Positions 41,066-51,772 of a DNA stretch of 64,000 nucleotides are shown piece after piece. The DNA is from CAWGUU01 sp963825765 (GTDB lineage: Bacteria > Actinomycetota > Acidimicrobiia > Acidimicrobiales > AC-14), in assembly GCA_963825765.1 (NCBI GenBank), contig CAWGUU010000004.1, positions 62,001 to 126,000 of the forward strand, in the 5' to 3' direction. The position numbers and the translations under genes were made by a program. Numbering within the stretch: position 1 is the stretch's first letter; the number at the start of each line of letters is the position of its first letter. Below the pieces are notes generated by a model. That model worked only from the letters and a program-made list of their open reading frames with translations, was not told the origin of the DNA and did no database searches.

Positions 41066-41957
41066 GCGCCCGGACGACCTCCGCCAGCGCTCGCATCAGC
41101 TCGGGGTGGTCGTTCGGCATCGGCGTGCGGGCGAAGGCGAGGCCGAGCGCGTCGGCGGCCTGCTTGGCCTCGATGTCGAGGTCGTAGAGGACCTCCAGGT
41201 GGTCGGACGTGAACCCGGCCGCGCACACGACCACCCCCCGCGCCCGGTTCACGACCAGCGACGGGAACACGGCGAGGATGTCGGGCCCGATCCACGGCTC
41301 CGACGTGCGCCCGGCGCTCTGCCAGGCCACCGACCAGCGCTGCACCCGAGCCCGGGCGGCGGCCATCACCGCCGTCTCCCGCAACTGGTTGGCGTAGGGG
41401 TCGCCGTCCATGAGCACGTGGTCCGGGAGGCTGTGGGCGGTGAACAGCACCTCGATGTCGGGCCGCGGGAGCTTCAGGCCGTCGACGGCGTCCTCGACGA
41501 AGGTGGACAGCAGGTCGAGGTAGCCGGGGGACAGGTGCCAGGACTGCACCATGTCGAGCTCGACGCCGAACTCCGCGGCGGCGGCCGCGGCCCGGGTCTC
41601 GTACTGGCCGACCGACAGGCGGGAGTAGTGGGGGGCCAGGACCAGCCCGACGATCTTGGTCAGGCCCTTGCCGGCCAGGGCGGCGACGCCGTCCTCGATG
41701 AACGGCGGGGCGTGCTTCATCCCCAGCTCGACGACGTACCCCGGGCCCAGCGCCTCGGCCAGCCCGGCGGCCTGCGCCTTCGTCAGGTCGAGCAGCGGCG
41801 ACGTCCCGCCGATGGCCTCGTAGCGGCCGGTCAGCTCGGCCAGCAGCTCGGGGGTCGGCGCGTTTCCGCGCCGGATGTGGGTGTAGTACGACTCGATGTC
41901 GTCGGTGGTGGCCGGCGTGCCGTAGGCCATCACCAGCACCCCGACGTCACCTGTCAC
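41058..41957 (-). CDS. cpfC: Ferrochelatase (coproporphyrin type)
   Basis: 299 residues starting at the GTG that overlaps the hemE stop (GTGA). GVLVMAYGTPATTDDIESYY and RYEAIGGTSPLLDLTKAQAA are the characteristic opening. GLVLAPHYSRLSVGQYETRA, VLFTAHSLPDHVLMDGDPYA (with the metal-binding His), and SEPWIGPDI follow. It inserts iron into coproporphyrin III or protoporphyrin. The C-terminal half ends VVCAAGFTSDHLEVLYDLDI, the usual SD.LE.LYD motif. Its gene lies between hemE and cgoX, so the operon order is hemE-cpfC-cgoX. Confidence 0.94.
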   Translation of the reverse strand: MTGDVGVLVMAYGTPATTDDIESYYTHIRRGNAPTPELLAELTGRYEAIGGTSPLLDLTKAQAAGLAEALGPGYVVELGMKHAPPFIEDGVAALAGKGLTKIVGLVLAPHYSRLSVGQYETRAAAAAAEFGVELDMVQSWHLSPGYLDLLSTFVEDAVDGLKLPRPDIEVLFTAHSLPDHVLMDGDPYANQLRETAVMAAARARVQRWSVAWQSAGRTSEPWIGPDILAVFPSLVVNRARGVVVCAAGFTSDHLEVLYDLDIEAKQAADALGLAFARTPMPNDHPELMRALAEVVRARA

Positions 41958-42964
41958 ACCGGTGTCCAGCCATGCACGTGCTCCACGATGCGGCGGAGGG
42001 TATCGGGGTCGGTGTCGGGCAGGACCCCCCACCCGAGGTTGAAGACGTGCCCGGGGCGGCCGGCGTTGGCGTCGAGCACGGCGTCGACCGCAGGTTCGAC
42101 CACCGCCCACGGCGCCAGGCAGACGGTGGGGTCGAGGTTGCCCTGGACGGGCGTCTCGGTGCCTAGGCGGGTGCGGGCCCGGTCGAGGGGCACCCGCCAG
42201 TCGACACCGACCACGTCGGGCCCCGCCTCGGACATGAGCTCCAGCAGCTCGCCGGTGCCGACGCCGAAGTGGATCCGGGGCACGCCGAGGTCCTCCAGGC
42301 CGGCGAAGACCTTGCGGGTGGCGGGCAGCACGTAGCGCCGGTAGTCGGCGGGGCTCAGGATGCCGGCCCACGAGTCGAACAGCTGGACGGCGTCGGCGCC
42401 CGCCTGGACCTGGGCCCGCAGCGAGGTCAGCACGATGCCGGCCAGCGAGTCGAGCAGCTCCGCCCAGAGCTCGGGCTCGGAGAACATGAGCGACTTGGCC
42501 GTGGCGTGGTCCTTGGACGGGCCGACCAGGTAGGTGGCCAGGGTGAACGGCCCACCGGCGAAGCCGATGAGGGGGACGTCGAGCTCGCCCTTCAGGATGC
42601 GGACCGTCTCCAGCACGTGGGGGACGTCGGCCTCGGGCTCGAGAGGACGGAGGCGGGCAAGGTCGGCGGCGGTGCGGAAGGGCTCGGCCACGACCGGCCC
42701 GGGGGCGAGGTCGATGTCGAAGCCGATGCCGACCAGCGGCGTGACGATGTCGGAGAAGAGGATGGCGGCGTCGACACCCAGCCGCCGCACCGGCTGCAGG
42801 GTGACCTCGGCGGCCAGGTCGGGCGTGGCGATGACGTCGAGCATGCCGTGGCGCTTGCGCACAGCCCGGTACTCCGGGAGCGACCGACCGGCCTGGCGCA
42901 TGAACCACACCGGCACGCGGGCCACCGGCTTGCCCCAGCAGGCGTCGAGGAAGGTCGAGGTCAT
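41954..42964 (-). CDS. hemE: Uroporphyrinogen III decarboxylase
   Basis: 336 residues. The family hallmarks are PVWFMRQAGRSLPEYRAVRK near residue 18, VDAAILFSDIVTPLVGIGFD, LIGFAGGPFTLATYLVGPSK, LFDSWAGILSPADYRRYVLP, and the C-terminal GHVFNLGWGVLPDTDPDTLR. It removes four carboxyl groups from uroporphyrinogen III to give coproporphyrinogen III, feeding the two downstream enzymes. The start (MTSTFLDACWGKPVARV) is set by homology. The upstream spacer contains a 21-bp hairpin and divides the operon from thiC, which lies divergently. Confidence 0.96.
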   Translation of the reverse strand: MTSTFLDACWGKPVARVPVWFMRQAGRSLPEYRAVRKRHGMLDVIATPDLAAEVTLQPVRRLGVDAAILFSDIVTPLVGIGFDIDLAPGPVVAEPFRTAADLARLRPLEPEADVPHVLETVRILKGELDVPLIGFAGGPFTLATYLVGPSKDHATAKSLMFSEPELWAELLDSLAGIVLTSLRAQVQAGADAVQLFDSWAGILSPADYRRYVLPATRKVFAGLEDLGVPRIHFGVGTGELLELMSEAGPDVVGVDWRVPLDRARTRLGTETPVQGNLDPTVCLAPWAVVEPAVDAVLDANAGRPGHVFNLGWGVLPDTDPDTLRRIVEHVHGWTPV

Positions 42965-43001
42965 CGCCGCCCGACCATACCGGCGGCCGGCCGCCGGTAC
43001 C

Positions 43002-43056
43002 ACCGAACTGGTTCCACACAGCGGGGTCGGGCCCTGCTGTGTGGAACCAGTTGGGT
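43002..43056. repeat. 21-bp hairpin in the hemE-thiC spacer
   Basis: ACCGAACTGGTTCCACACAGC (43002-43022) pairs with 43036-43056 with one mismatch across a 13-base loop. It shares its CACCGAACTGG head with the second tandem hairpin near 21470. It lies upstream of both genes, so it is not a simple terminator for either; it could be a dispersed palindrome. Confidence 0.55.
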
Positions 43057-43086
43057 GGGTTTGGCCAGGTGTGACAAGCTGAGCCT

Positions 43087-43169
43087 TCACGGGAGCCCCG
43101 AACCGGGCTGAGAGGGCGCCATGGGGCGCCGACCGTCTGAACCTGTCGGGGTCATGCCCGCGGAGGGAG
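43087..43169 (+). ncRNA. TPP (THI-box) riboswitch
   Basis: The core sequence elements run in order: CACGGGAGCCCC, GGGCTGAGAGGGC, a variable GGCGCCATGGGGCGCC hairpin, GACCGTCTGAACCTGT, and GGGTCATGCCCGCGGAGGGA. These match the thiamine-pyrophosphate aptamer. It ends a few bases before the thiC ATG and overlaps the ribosome site (GGAGGGAGA), so ligand binding probably blocks translation start. Confidence 0.93.
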
Positions 43170-43175
43170 AGCGAG

Positions 43176-44873
<1,698 letters not shown>

Positions 44874-46676
44874 CGCCTCGTTCCAGCCCCCGCCTCGACT
44901 CACCGGGGGGAAGGAGGTGCTCCAGGACGTCGTCGCCGACGGGCCATCGAAACCGATCGAGGGCCTGCTCGGCGACCACCTTCAGCTGCCGCCGCGCTTC
45001 CTCGTAGGTTCGGTACGCAGGATGCACCGAGAGCAGGCGCTCGCCCATCGGGGTGTCGTCGTCGCCCACGAGTATCCCGCTGGCGACGAAGAGGAACAGT
45101 GCCAGGCGCAGGGTTTCGGCGGAGAGCCCCGGATAGTCGTCGGAGACGTCCTCGAGCAGGTCGGCGATTCGGCCGGCGGGAGCCTCGCCATCCGCTGTGA
45201 GGTACACCGCGACCGCGGTCGTGGCCTCCCGAGAATCGAAGCGCAAGGGATGAGGCTTGACGTGGGCGAGAAGCTCGCGGACGACCTGTGGGGTCTCGAG
45301 ATCGTCCGCCGACAGGTCGGGCACGCTCTCCTCGGTCGCCAGCTCTCGCTTGATCAGGCGAAGGTCGGAAGGCTGAGGTCCGGGGACCAGGCAGTAGATC
45401 GACGACGACAAGACGTAGCGAAGGGCGAGCTTCAAGGTGGGAAAGCCGGCCGCCTCATGGTGACAATTGGGAGCCACCCGCCGGAACAGATGGCCGAACG
45501 TCGCCAATCGGTACCCTTCCGCCGACACTTGAGGTTCGAGCGCTTCCACGACCGAAGGCGCAGCCAGGACCTCCAGCATGATGTCGCGGTACTCGTCGAC
45601 CGTCTCGGGGCTCCTGGTGGTGAGCACGGCCATGGTCGACGGCGACGGTGCCTGCGCCGGCGGCGTCGCGCCGCTGGCGCTGACGATGATGCCCGGCCCG
45701 GTCATGGTCCGGAGAGGCCGGTTCAAGGCTTCCTCTGCGAGCTTGGTGAGCGTCTTGTAGCCAAGTTTGGCGACCGTCATTTCGGGCCATGCGCTGTGGA
45801 GCCGCTGGCCGAGCAGCGCCGAGTTGACGGCGAGCCCGTCGTTCGAAAGGATGTTCGGGTCGCGTTCGACGAGTGAGCGGATCTGAACCATGACCTCGGA
45901 CGCGGTCGGATGCGAGCCAACCGACGCGATCACGGCGGGCTCGAGTGGGAGCGGTGCCGATACCGGCTCGACGGCCGCGTCGCTCGATGTCCCGATGACG
46001 TGGTAGTGATCGGCGACCGCTGCCAGGAGCTTGCTGTTCTTCCGGTTCTCGGTGTCCTGGGTGGTGACGACGATGACGTGCCGGCCGAGCGCATGAAGGC
46101 GCCTGATCAGGGGGACGAAGCCGCCGTCACCACTGACGATGACAAATACGTCGATCCAGGGAGAGTCGAACGCCCGGCTGAGGGCGTCGACGACGAGCTC
46201 GATGTCGGCCGCGTTCTTCACGTTCCGGCCGAACGAGAAGACCTGGACCGGTTCGACGCCGTGCTCCATCATCTCTCGCCGGTAGCTGGCGAGCCGCGAG
46301 TCCGACCAGTTGGCATAGGCGCGGGTCAGCGCCACATCGGATAGCACGCCGAGTGTGGAGGCGACATTCCTGACGTCGCTGAGTATCTGTCGGATGGGCA
46401 CGCTGCCGACGTCGCCGTTGTAGCCGCCGAACAGATTCTCCATGTCGACGAAGATGGCGACGTTGCGTCGGGGCGGCCCCTGGTTCGTCATCCGGGTACC
46501 AGGCGACCGCGCCCCAGACCCGACCCGTCGGAGCGTCCGGTCCCGAGCGGCTCCATATCCAGCCCCGCCTCCTTCGCCACCCTCGGTCCTGGCGCCGCCG
46601 AGGAACCCTCGCTCGACGTATCGTACCGGCGGGTGCGCGACGGGCGGGAGGTGCGGCCGAGCTGGTGGCGCTTCTA

Positions 46677-47621
46677 CTAGGCCTGGGCCGAGGCGGGATC
46701 CTGGTCCGTCCGCTCCGGGTCGAAGACGTCGGGTTCGAGGTACATGACGCGGGCCTCCGGCACCGCCGCCCGCACCGTCTGCTCCACCCTGTCGATGGTG
46801 TCGGCCACCTGGGCGAACGCCAGGTCGGGGTCGAGCTCGAGCTTGGCGCCGACCAGGAGCTCGTCGGGACCGAGGTGCTGGGTGCGGAGGTGGATCACAC
46901 GTCGGACCCGCGGGTCCGACTCCATGGTCTGGCGGATTGTGGTGACCATGGCGGGCGTGGCCGACTCGCCGATGAGCAGGCTCTTCATCTCGATGGCCAG
47001 GATCACCGCGATCACCCCGAGGAGCAGGCCGATGGCGAGGGTTCCGACGGCGTCGTAGCGGGGGTTGCCGGTGATGGTGGCCACCACGACGCCCGCCAGC
47101 GCCAGGGTCAGTCCCAGCAGGGCACCCAGGTCCTCGAGCAAGACCACGGGCAGCTCGGGCACCTTTGCCCGCCGGACGAAGGTCCACCACGATCGGTCGC
47201 CCTTCAGCGGCCGGGCTTCGCGCACGGCGGTCCACATCGAGTAGCACTCCAGGAGGATGGCCACCACGAGGATCGTGATGGCGATCGCGGGCGACTCGAG
47301 CTCGTGCGGCTGGCGGAGCTTCTCCTCCCCCTCGTAGAGGGCGAACATCGAGCCGGCGGTGAAGATGATGACAGACACCACGAACGACCAGAAGTACCGC
47401 TCACGGCCGTAGCCGAAGGGGTGCTCGGGCGTGGCCGCCCGCTTGGCCTTGGTGCCGCCCAGGAAGAGCAGCCCCTGGTTGGACGTGTCGGCGACGGAGT
47501 GGACGGCTTCGGCCAGCATCGACGAGGCGCCGGTGAGGAAGAACCCCACGAACTTGGCGATGGCGATGCCCAGGTTGGCCACGAAGGCGGCGAAGATGGC
47601 CTTGCGGCTCCCCTCGTGCAT
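46677..47621 (-). CDS. Cation diffusion facilitator (CDF) metal efflux transporter
   Basis: 314 residues with about six membrane segments. Typical sites are ASSMLAEAVHSVADTSNQGL in TM2 (with the metal-binding His/Asp) and LPVVLLEDLGALLGLTLALA in TM5. The C-terminal cytoplasmic domain is RRVIHLRTQHLGPDELLVGA plus AKLELDPDLAFAQVADTIDR. It would export Zn, Mn or Fe against protons. The start has no strong ribosome site. It follows udgX by 11 bases on the same strand and might be cotranscribed with it. Confidence 0.92.
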   Translation of the reverse strand: MHEGSRKAIFAAFVANLGIAIAKFVGFFLTGASSMLAEAVHSVADTSNQGLLFLGGTKAKRAATPEHPFGYGRERYFWSFVVSVIIFTAGSMFALYEGEEKLRQPHELESPAIAITILVVAILLECYSMWTAVREARPLKGDRSWWTFVRRAKVPELPVVLLEDLGALLGLTLALAGVVVATITGNPRYDAVGTLAIGLLLGVIAVILAIEMKSLLIGESATPAMVTTIRQTMESDPRVRRVIHLRTQHLGPDELLVGAKLELDPDLAFAQVADTIDRVEQTVRAAVPEARVMYLEPDVFDPERTDQDPASAQA

Positions 47622-47632
47622 GGGGCGGGAGA

Positions 47633-48235
47633 CTACCCGGCCGTTTCGGCCCTCTTCTCGGCCACGGCGCGCAGGTCGTCCACGAACGCCGCCATCTCCG
47701 ACGACCGGCGCTCGTCCGGCGCCCGCAGGATCGACGAGGGGTGGACCGTGGCGGTGACGATCCGGCCGTCGTCCCAGGTCACGAGCTCGCCCCGCTGGCG
47801 GCTGACGCGGAAGTCACGTCCGAGGAGGGCCTGGGCCGCGACCGCCCCGAGCGCCACCACGATCCGCGGTTGCACGGCCTCGATCTCGGCGTCCAGCCAC
47901 GGTCGGCAGGCGGAGACCTCTGCAGCGTTGGGCTTCTGGTGGATCCGCCGCTTGCCCCGCGCCTCCCACTTGAAGTGCTTGACCGCGTTGGTGACGTAGA
48001 CGGTCGAGCGGTCGATCCCGGCCTCCTCGAGGGCCTGATCGAGGATGCGCCCGGCCGGGCCCACGAATGGCCGACCCGCCTCGTCCTCCTGGTCGCCGGG
48101 CTGCTCGCCCACCAACATCAGGTCGGCGTCCCGCGGGCCCTCGCCGAACACCGTCTGGGTGGCCTTGCGCCAGAGGTCACAGGCCTGGCAGCCGGCGGCC
48201 GCCTCGCGCAGGGCCTCGAGGGATGACGCGGTCAT
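47633..48235 (-). CDS. udgX: UdgX-type uracil-DNA glycosylase
   Basis: 200 residues. Fe-S ligands C16 and C19 (AGCQACDLWRKATQ), GEQPG at 43-47, and the family-specific loop GKRRIHQKP (His at about 99) are present, as is HPSSIL at 165-170. The KRRIH loop with its catalytic His is the mark of UdgX, which forms a covalent bond to DNA at uracil sites; that chemistry is known from the mycobacterial member. It is likely to act in DNA repair. The gene starts the minus-strand run udgX-CDF and is divergent from nothing nearby; a Pro-rich secreted protein gene lies upstream on the same strand. Confidence 0.92.
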   Translation of the reverse strand: MTASSLEALREAAAGCQACDLWRKATQTVFGEGPRDADLMLVGEQPGDQEDEAGRPFVGPAGRILDQALEEAGIDRSTVYVTNAVKHFKWEARGKRRIHQKPNAAEVSACRPWLDAEIEAVQPRIVVALGAVAAQALLGRDFRVSRQRGELVTWDDGRIVTATVHPSSILRAPDERRSSEMAAFVDDLRAVAEKRAETAG

Positions 48236-48278
48236 GTCAGGCGCGGTACCCCGACGGGCGGGCTGTCACGCCTTCCCG

Positions 48279-48707
48279 TCAGGAGGGCGGCGGCGGGGGG
48301 AGCGGGAAGGGCAGCATGCACGTCCCGCCCTGTTCGAGCCCTGGCGGGCAGGGGATGGGTTGCGCGTCGGGCGGGAGCGGGGGCAGCGGCGGGAACTCCG
48401 GGAGGGCCGGGAACGCCGGGAACACCGGGGGAGAGGCCGCGGTGCCCTCGCCTGACGCGGCCGCGGCCTCCGCGTTCGCCGACCCGGGACCAGAATCGGG
48501 GGACTCGGCGCCGGACGGCTCAGGCGCAGGCGTGGCCTGGACGGGATCCCCCGTCGGCGGCACGGCAGGGAGGATCGTCTCCCCGCTGGTGGCGGTGACC
48601 GGCGTGGCCGCGGGCTCCGCGCCTGCCTTGCTGAGGACTGCGACGACGCCCACGCCCAGCAAAAGTGCGGCGAGAGCGGCGACGGACCAGCGAAGGTGCG
48701 AGGTCAT
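48279..48707 (-). CDS. Pro-rich membrane-anchored or secreted protein
   Basis: 142 residues. One N-terminal hydrophobic segment (WSVAALAALLLGVGVVAVLS) is followed by a low-complexity region rich in Pro, Ala, Ser, Glu and Gly. Two Cys occur in the C-terminal Pro-rich part (PIPCPPGLEQGGTCMLPFPL). No known domain is present. It could be a membrane-anchored extracytoplasmic linker protein. The start (MTSHLRW) has a weak GAAGGAATG ribosome site. It is divergent from the DUF488 gene. Low-complexity GC-rich sequence makes its reality somewhat less sure. Confidence 0.6.
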   Translation of the reverse strand: MTSHLRWSVAALAALLLGVGVVAVLSKAGAEPAATPVTATSGETILPAVPPTGDPVQATPAPEPSGAESPDSGPGSANAEAAAASGEGTAASPPVFPAFPALPEFPPLPPLPPDAQPIPCPPGLEQGGTCMLPFPLPPPPPS

Positions 48708-48820
48708 TCCTTCGATTGTCGACAGTTGTCGCCGCGGAGTTGAGTCAGGGAGTGAGTCAGGCTCTCGTTAGGTGTGACTGCGCCGATCGGATTGGCGCCG
48801 ATCCGGGGAAGAGTGGAGAC

Positions 48821-49387
48821 GTGGCCGCGGCCGAACACGACCCGAAGGTCCCTCGGCTGCTGACCGTCGGGCACGGGACGCTCGCCGCCGAGGCCATGGC
48901 CGAGCTCCTCGGCGGAGCGGGCGTGGAGCTCGTCGTCGACGTGCGTACCGCCCCCGGCAGCAGGCGGCACCCCCACTTCGGTCGCGACGCCCTGGCCTCG
49001 TGGCTCCCCGAGGCCGGTGTCGACTACCGCTGGGAGCCCGACCTGGGCGGGTGGCGGTCGGCCCGGCCCGAATCGCCCCACGTCGCCCTGCGGGACAAGG
49101 CCTTCCGCGGCTACGCCGACCACATGGAGACGCCGGCGTTCGTTACGGCCGCCGACCGCCTGCTCGACGACGCCGTCCGCTGCGCGACCGCGGCGATGTG
49201 CTCGGAGAGCCTGTGGTGGCGGTGCCACCGGCGCCTGCTGTCCGACTTCGCGGTGCTTGTCCGCGGCGCCGAGGTCCTTCACATCGGCCACGACGGCCGG
49301 CTCGCCGACCACGAGCCGACGGCCGGCGCCCGGGTGTCTTCCGGCGGGCTCGTGTACGACGCCGGCCAGCCCGCGCTCGGCTCCTAG
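48821..49387 (+). CDS. DUF488 family protein
   Basis: 188 residues starting at a GTG (VAAAEHDPKVPRLLTVGHGT) with a GGAG site. The DUF488 fold is shown by LLTVGHGTLAAEAMAELLGG, VELVVDVRTAPGSRRHPHFG, WEPDLGGWRSARPESPHVAL, and the conserved Cys/Arg/His motif AMCSESLWWRCHRRLLSDFA. The family is widespread and unassigned; the Cys and His suggest a redox, metal or hydrolase role, but none is shown. Its TAG stop is shared (CTAG) with the convergent DUF3455 gene. Confidence 0.85.
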   Translation: MAAAEHDPKVPRLLTVGHGTLAAEAMAELLGGAGVELVVDVRTAPGSRRHPHFGRDALASWLPEAGVDYRWEPDLGGWRSARPESPHVALRDKAFRGYADHMETPAFVTAADRLLDDAVRCATAAMCSESLWWRCHRRLLSDFAVLVRGAEVLHIGHDGRLADHEPTAGARVSSGGLVYDAGQPALGS

Positions 49388-49929
49388 GCCGCTCGGTAGA
49401 AGTAGTAGTCGGCGGTGTAGAGGACCGCGGTGGTGGCGCCGACGTGGGCGGCGTCGCACCCCGACGACGGGGCCACCCCGCCCGTGGTGTTGATGCGCTG
49501 GATGTAGGTCGTCGGAGTGAGGAGGCCGGTTCCCTGCGTCGGCGTCGCCTTCAGGAGCAGCCAGGGGATGGTGTTGGGCAAGGGGGACGGCGCGCCGGCG
49601 ATCCTGGTAGCGACGACGGTGCTGCCGTCGTTGGCCCGCCAGCTGGGCCCGGCGTAGTGACGGATGATCGAGCGACCGGCGTCGTCGTAGAGGACCGCCG
49701 CCGGAGCGGACAGCGTCCAGGCGAAGGTCGAACCCGACGGGGCGCACGTGTAGATCTGGGTGCCAGCGGCGTGCCCGACGAGGAAGAGGGTGTTGCCGGC
49801 CGGCACCTGGATCGCCGCCGGCACCGTCGGCGGGGTCAACGCCCAGGCGCTGGAGGCAGCCAGCACCGTCGCGGTCGTCATCGCCACCGCTGCCGCCAAC
49901 CACCGAAATCGAATCGTCCGCCCGTCCAC
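49384..49929 (-). CDS. Secreted DUF3455-like protein
   Basis: 181 residues. A Sec signal is clear: basic start (MDGRTIRFRWLAAAVAMTTA) ending near ASSAWALTPP. The mature part has IQVPAGNTLFLVGHAAGTQI, YTCAPSGSTFAWTLSAPAAV, HYAGPSWRANDGSTVVATRI, and ends with GVAPSSGCDAAHVGATTAVL and YTADYYFYRAA. This is the DUF3455 pattern, a fungal/bacterial secreted fold of unknown function. Two Cys may form a disulfide. It is divergent from the LLM oxidoreductase gene and ends in a CTAG shared with DUF488. Confidence 0.82.
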   Translation of the reverse strand: MDGRTIRFRWLAAAVAMTTATVLAASSAWALTPPTVPAAIQVPAGNTLFLVGHAAGTQIYTCAPSGSTFAWTLSAPAAVLYDDAGRSIIRHYAGPSWRANDGSTVVATRIAGAPSPLPNTIPWLLLKATPTQGTGLLTPTTYIQRINTTGGVAPSSGCDAAHVGATTAVLYTADYYFYRAA

Positions 49930-49996
49930 GGTCCGCTCCTTTGCTCGATTGTCGCAGACGATATGCGGGCCGATCCGGCGCCGCTACGGTGAGGCG

Positions 49997-50833
49997 ATGA
50001 AGTTCGGCGTCGACGTGTCGCAGCACCAGCTGACATGGGACGAGCTGCGGGCGCGGGTGACCTTCGCCGAGGAGGCGGGCTTCGACTCGGCCTGGATCTT
50101 CGACCACTTCACGCCCCTGTACGGCGACCCCAAGGGCCCGTGCCTGGAGGCATGGACGCTCCTCGGCGCCCTCGCCACCGTCACCGACCGAATCCGGCTG
50201 GGAACGCTGGTCACCGGTGTCACCTACCGCCACCCGTCGGTGCTGGCCGCCCAGGTGGTCACCGTCGACCACGCCTCCGGCGGCAGGGTCAACCTGGGAA
50301 TGGGGGCGGCGTGGCACGAGGGCGAGCACCGCCGGCTGGGCATCGACTTCCCCTCGAACCGGGAGCGGGCGGGCCGACTGGACGAGGCCCTCCAGGTCGT
50401 CAAGGCGCTCTGGACCGAGGATCCCGTCGACTTCGATGGCACCTACTACCGCCTGGACGGCGCCTACTACTACCCCCGCCCGGTGCAGCAGCCCCACCCG
50501 CCGATCTGGGTCGGGGCCATGGGCGACAAGCTCACGCTGCCCATCGCCGGGCGCCAGGCCGACGTGTGGCACGCCTTCGGCCCGCCGGAGGTGCTGGTCA
50601 AGAAGGCGTCGATCGTCTACCGGGCGGCGCACGAGGCCGGCCGCGACCCGTCGGCCATCACCTGCTCCACCAACCTGTCGCTGTCCGAGCCGTGGCACGA
50701 GGTCCGCCGGCGGGTCGACGAGCTCACCGCCATCGGGTTCTCGTACCTGGTGGCCAGCTGGCCGGCCGAGGGGTGGCCTCGCATCCAGGAGTTCGCGGCC
50801 GAGGTCCTGCCCACCCTCACGACCACCGAGTAG
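49997..50833 (+). CDS. LLM-class F420/FMN-dependent oxidoreductase
   Basis: 278 residues from the ATG at 49997 (MKFGVDVSQHQLTWDELRAR). The luciferase-like barrel is shown by AEEAGFDSAWIFDHFTPLYG, LGALATVTDRIRLGTLVTGV, YRHPSVLAAQVVTVDHASGG, RVNLGMGAAWHEGEHRRLGI, and QQPHPPIWVGAMGDKLTLPI. Actinobacterial members commonly use F420 and act on varied substrates. The start is supported by the preceding GAGGCG site only weakly. It is followed 12 bases later by the MBL-fold hydrolase gene, so the pair may be cotranscribed. Confidence 0.88.
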   Translation: MKFGVDVSQHQLTWDELRARVTFAEEAGFDSAWIFDHFTPLYGDPKGPCLEAWTLLGALATVTDRIRLGTLVTGVTYRHPSVLAAQVVTVDHASGGRVNLGMGAAWHEGEHRRLGIDFPSNRERAGRLDEALQVVKALWTEDPVDFDGTYYRLDGAYYYPRPVQQPHPPIWVGAMGDKLTLPIAGRQADVWHAFGPPEVLVKKASIVYRAAHEAGRDPSAITCSTNLSLSEPWHEVRRRVDELTAIGFSYLVASWPAEGWPRIQEFAAEVLPTLTTTE

Positions 50834-50845
50834 CTGGTCGGACCG

Positions 50846-51772
50846 GTGAGGATCGGCCCGGGGATCGTCCAGATCGACACCCTCCTCGGGGGATGGGAGC
50901 GGTGCACCGCCGGCTACCTGGTCGAGGGCCCCGACCCGGTACTGGTGGAGACGGGCAGCCAGAGCTCGGTGCCCGCCCTGCTGGAGGGCCTGGCCGGCCT
51001 GGGCCTCGGTTCCGCCGACCTGGCCGGCATCGTCGTCACCCACATCCACCTCGACCACGCCGGAGGGGTGGGCGACGTGGCCGCCGCCTTTCCCGACGCC
51101 ACCGTCTACGTCCACGAGAAGGGCGCCCGCCACCTGGCCGACCCCAGCCGACTGGTGGCGTCGGCGGCGATGGTCTACGGCGACCTGCTCGACGGGCTCT
51201 ACGGTCGCCTGGAACCGACGCCCGCCGACCGGATCACGGTGCTGGCCGACGGCGACACGGTGGCGGTCGGCCCTACCCGCACCCTCACCGCGGTCGACTC
51301 GCCCGGCCACGCCAAGCACCACCTCGGGCTCCAGGACTCCGACACCGGCATCCTCTTCGTAGGGGACGCGGTGGGTGTGCGCCTGCCCGACGTCGGTGTG
51401 CTGCGGCCGGCGACTCCCCCGCCCGACTTCGACCTCGACCTCGCCCTCCGCTCGCTGCGCCGCTTCGCCGACCGCCGCCCCTCGGCACTGGCGTTGGCCC
51501 ACTTCGGGGTGGTGCCGGGCGACCCGGGCGACACCCTCGACGAGGCGGCCGAGATGCTCCGCCGCTGGGCCGAGGTGGCGGAGGCGGCCTGGCGGGAGGG
51601 CCGTGACATCCCCGACGCCCTGGCGTCCGCCTTCGCCCCCGACCTGTCCGCGGTCGACGACGAGCAGAAGGAGCGGCTGGAGACCCTCAACGGCGTCCAC
51701 GCCAACGGGGCCGGCCTCCGCCGGTGGCTGGAGAAGCGGGCCGGGCCGCCCCACACCCACCCGACGGGCTAG
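50846..51772 (+). CDS. MBL-fold metallo-hydrolase
   Basis: 308 residues starting at a GTG (VRIGPGIVQIDTLLGGWERC). The metal motif is VVTHIHLDHAGGVGDVAAAF (HxHxDH), with AVDSPGHAKHHLGLQDSD and LFVGDAVGV further on, and ALAHFGVVPGD supplying the last His. The substrate is unknown. It lies directly after the LLM oxidoreductase gene; the C-terminal 90 residues are helical with an HTHPTG tail. Its TAG stop shares CTAG with the convergent AI-2E-like gene. Confidence 0.9.
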   Translation: MRIGPGIVQIDTLLGGWERCTAGYLVEGPDPVLVETGSQSSVPALLEGLAGLGLGSADLAGIVVTHIHLDHAGGVGDVAAAFPDATVYVHEKGARHLADPSRLVASAAMVYGDLLDGLYGRLEPTPADRITVLADGDTVAVGPTRTLTAVDSPGHAKHHLGLQDSDTGILFVGDAVGVRLPDVGVLRPATPPPDFDLDLALRSLRRFADRRPSALALAHFGVVPGDPGDTLDEAAEMLRRWAEVAEAAWREGRDIPDALASAFAPDLSAVDDEQKERLETLNGVHANGAGLRRWLEKRAGPPHTHPTG

